Below, piece after piece: positions 29,977 to 31,656 of a stretch of 31,656 nt of DNA (its first letter is position 1; every line of letters starts with the position of its first letter). The notes beneath the pieces are model-generated. The model saw only the letters and a list, made by a program, of their open reading frames with translations, did not search any database and had not been told where the DNA came from. This DNA comes from a virus. The position numbers and the translations under genes are program-made. The stretch lies in IMG/VR virus record IMGVR_UViG_3300042507_005026, positions 1 through 31,656 of that record; one strand, written 5' to 3'.

Positions 29977-30239
29977 CGTGCCCGCAGTGCAACGGGCCGA
30001 CCAGCGTGGTGGACAGCCGCAGCACGACGGGTACGGCTGTGCCGCCAAGGCTGCGCGAGCTGGCGCAGCTGTGGGGCGGCGCGCGCGAGGACTGGCGGTG
30101 CCGCCGCAGGCAGTGCCGCGATGGGTGCGGGGCTGCCGCTGTGTGGACGGTGGAGCTGGCCTCCGACACGCTCCACGAGATGCTGGTGGACGCGCACGGC
30201 GACCGCACGCTCGCCGACACGCTGGGAGGTGGTACGTGA
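29973..30239 (+). CDS. Zinc-ribbon protein, NrdR-N-terminus-like
   Basis: The 88-aa protein starts at GTG 29973 overlapping the micro-gene's stop. MTCPQCNGPTSVVDSR (C3, C6) followed by WRCRRRQCRDGC (C43, C48, C52) resembles the zinc ribbon at the start of NrdR-type regulators or phage late-gene activators. The ATP-cone of NrdR is absent, so it is not a full NrdR. A small DNA- or RNA-binding regulator is the best guess. Its stop overlaps the next ATG. Confidence 0.6.
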   Translation: MTCPQCNGPTSVVDSRSTTGTAVPPRLRELAQLWGGAREDWRCRRRQCRDGCGAAAVWTVELASDTLHEMLVDAHGDRTLADTLGGGT

Positions 30240-30577
30240 TGCCTGCGATGGGGTTGCTCGTGTGGGTCAATCTGACCGCCTACGTTGCGGACTGTGCCGG
30301 GTGCTCTGGAGTGATGGCCAACGGGCAGACCGCTGACCACAGCCTCGACGTGGTGGCGAGCAGCAAGGCGTGGCCACTGGGCACCTGCGTTCAGCTGCTG
30401 CAGGACGACGGCAGCTGGAAGCAGGTGGTAGTGGCCGACAGGCTCGGGCCGCGCTCGCGCAGGAAGCGTGGAGCAGACCAACACCTTGACCTGCTGGTGG
30501 GCACCGTGGACGAGGCGCGCCTACATGGCGTGCAGCGGGTGCTCGCGATGCCTGCGCCCTGCGAGTGCCAGCCATGA
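30239..30577 (+). CDS. 3D/double-psi-beta-barrel domain protein
   Basis: The 112-aa protein fits the 3D-domain pattern: NLTAYVADCAGCSG (11-24), a WPLGTCVQLL segment (45-54), VVVADRLGP with D67 and DQHLDLLV with D84, then a helix and final strand. Such domains occur in wall lytic enzymes and RlpA-like proteins. GGGAGG stands 9 bp before the ATG. The N-terminus is mildly hydrophobic but is not a clear signal peptide. It is far from the lysis group at the start of the window, so a wall role during entry, or a different use of the fold, is possible. Confidence 0.6.
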   Translation: MPAMGLLVWVNLTAYVADCAGCSGVMANGQTADHSLDVVASSKAWPLGTCVQLLQDDGSWKQVVVADRLGPRSRRKRGADQHLDLLVGTVDEARLHGVQRVLAMPAPCECQP

Positions 30578-30975
30578 CGGTCGCCGAGCGGCTGGCCGCC
30601 GCGCCGTGGTACGGCTGGCCCATCGGCAGCGCCGTGTGCGTCGATGGCTGCACCGACGTTCTGCGGGTGGTGGGCTACCAGCACCTGCGCCACCGCCGGG
30701 GACGGCAGCTGCGCCTGCGTAGCGTGCGCGGGCTGGCCGAGATCACCATGAGCACAGGGTCGTGCGTCCCAGTGCTGGACGACTACGCCACAGCCGCGCT
30801 ACTGCTCGCCCGGCTGTGGGAACATGACACGGGCTGGCACACGCACGACGACGAGCCGCCCGGCTACGTGGCGCACATCAGCCCGGCCAGCCAGTGGCGC
30901 GCGCCCACCCGAGGAGAGGCACTGGCGCTCGCCGCGCTGGAGTGCCTGCAGAACGAACCGCCCGCACCGAGGTAG
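30574..30975 (+). CDS. Unknown 133-aa protein
   Basis: ATG 30574 overlaps the previous stop (ATGA). The first half is strand-rich and basic ([14 protein letters not shown]), the second half helical with a [11 protein letters not shown] stretch that may bind metal. No family was recognised. It precedes the dUTPase by 8 bp, so the two share a transcript. Confidence 0.6.
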   Translation: MTVAERLAAAPWYGWPIGSAVCVDGCTDVLRVVGYQHLRHRRGRQLRLRSVRGLAEITMSTGSCVPVLDDYATAALLLARLWEHDTGWHTHDDEPPGYVAHISPASQWRAPTRGEALALAALECLQNEPPAPR

Positions 30976-30983
30976 ACGCCGCC

Positions 30984-31454
30984 ATGCCCGCAACACGGAC
31001 ACAGTTGATGAACTTTTCTCACGTGCGCGTCGTGCAGTTGCCGCACGCCGCCGACCTGCCCCTGCCCACCTACGCCACCGAGTGCGCGGCAGGGGCTGAC
31101 CTGTACGCAGCGGCAGAGGTCCACCTGCTGCCGGGCGAGCGCGCGCTGGTGCCTACCGGGCTGATGCTGGAGCTGCCGCCCGACACGGAGGCGCAGGTGC
31201 GTCCGCGCAGCGGGCTGGCGCTGCGGTACGGTGTGACCGTGCTGAACGCGCCCGGCACCATCGACGCGGACTACCGTGGCGAGGTGCAGGTGCTGCTGGC
31301 CAACCTCGGGTCGCAGCCCGTCCAGCTCGCGCGCGGCGAGCGCGTAGCGCAGCTGGTGCTCGCGCCCGTGCACCGCGCCACGTGGCTGCCCGTGGAGCAG
31401 CTGGACGACACCGTGCGCGGCGCTGGCGGGTTCGGCAGCACGGGCCGCACGTGA
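30984..31454 (+). CDS. dut: dUTPase (trimeric deoxyuridine triphosphatase)
   Basis: The 156-aa protein shows all five dUTPase motifs in order: AAGADLYA (35-42), RPRSGLAL (73-80), [11 protein letters not shown] (91-101), RGERVAQLV (117-125) and [10 protein letters not shown] (145-154). The enzyme hydrolyses dUTP to dUMP, keeping uracil out of DNA and feeding thymidylate synthesis. ATG 30984 was chosen (GAGG is 11 bp upstream); ATG 31008 would lose eight residues without touching a motif. The next gene starts at GTGA overlap. Confidence 0.95.
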   Translation: MPATRTQLMNFSHVRVVQLPHAADLPLPTYATECAAGADLYAAAEVHLLPGERALVPTGLMLELPPDTEAQVRPRSGLALRYGVTVLNAPGTIDADYRGEVQVLLANLGSQPVQLARGERVAQLVLAPVHRATWLPVEQLDDTVRGAGGFGSTGRT

Positions 31455-31656
31455 GCCGCGCCGTGCTCCACCTGCCCGTGGCTGCGCTCGGGCCTGCACC
31501 GTGGTCACCGTGGCGCACTGCTTGCGGGCACACGGTGCGCGACGAGGGACTGGCGGCTGACCCGGTGGAGGTCACCTGCCGCGCCTGCCTACGCACCCGT
31601 GAAGGACGGGAGGCGCAGGCCGAGCACAGCGTGCTGGCGCTGGGCCTGCAGCCCAC
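31451..31656 (+). CDS. Zinc-binding-type protein, cut off by window end
   Basis: GTG 31451 overlaps the dUTPase stop (GTGA), and the frame stays open to the end of the window (68 codons). CGH at residues 25-27 and CRAC at 43-46 form a possible C/H zinc site, followed by a charged helix. Nothing more can be said without the rest. Confidence 0.55.
   Translation, partial: MSRAVLHLPVAALGPAPWSPWRTACGHTVRDEGLAADPVEVTCRACLRTREGREAQAEHSVLALGLQP

Noticed and set aside
1-31656. tRNA genes
   Set aside because: No cloverleaf or TTCGA-type T-loop with matching acceptor arms was noticed on reading either strand; a tRNAscan run would settle it.

Overview
The window looks like the replication, nucleotide-metabolism and lysis half of a bacteriophage (or prophage) genome. 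The DNA is very G+C-rich, genes are tightly packed, many starts are GTG, Shine-Dalgarno sites are strong, and ATGA/GTGA stop-start overlaps are common. It carries an endolysin with a likely holin, a dUTPase, a RecU-like resolvase, a Sak4-type ATPase, an SSB with an acidic tail and a T7-gp4-like primase-helicase. No capsid, tail or terminase gene is in view. The host is not named by the sequence; a high-GC bacterium such as an actinobacterium or a member of Deinococcota is an inference.

Layout. Positions 1-3245 hold a lysis-type group (multi-TM protein, M15 peptidase, two membrane/coiled-coil proteins) and an RmlD-like reductase. Positions 3350-8378 hold an unknown protein, a MoxR-type AAA+ ATPase, a VWA (MIDAS) protein, a small unknown and an RmlC-like cupin. 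Positions 8450-9773 are a coupled trio: sigma-factor-like protein, HTH protein and RecU-like resolvase. A CHC2-zinc-finger primase-like gene lies on the minus strand (9763-11232), divergent from an SF2 helicase (11423-12907). Positions 13061-19858 hold an unknown protein, a Cas4/AddB-like PD-(D/E)XK nuclease, Sak4, SSB, a replication-initiator-like protein and the primase-helicase. Then come a small membrane protein, a serine recombinase and a VUT/YhhQ-type queuosine-precursor transporter. The only long gene-free stretch (21766-22317) is packed with TGAGC/GCTCA repeats and resembles an iteron-type origin or centromere.

Positions 22318-28647 are the centrepiece: three genes of unknown function and a ParB-like protein, then queE-folE-queD-queC, which together make preQ0 from GTP, directly followed by two overlapping, paralogous DpdA-like DNA transglycosylases. 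The phage therefore probably replaces part of its guanine with a 7-deazaguanine, and does so with a tandem transglycosylase pair. Positions 28717-31656 hold small genes (unknowns, a His-rich minus-strand gene, a zinc-ribbon protein, a 3D/double-psi-barrel protein), the dUTPase and a truncated zinc-binding protein.

Control. Seven intergenic regions carry the same cassette: TTGCGC, a 17-bp dyad TAACCG-N5-CGGTTA, and GTCAGCAG, usually 10 bp after the dyad, about where transcription should begin. It stands before the unknown gene at 3350, MoxR, VWA, the sigma-like gene, the unknown gene at 13061, the small membrane gene and the recombinase. This looks like a phage-specific regulon, possibly served by the phage's own sigma-like and HTH proteins.
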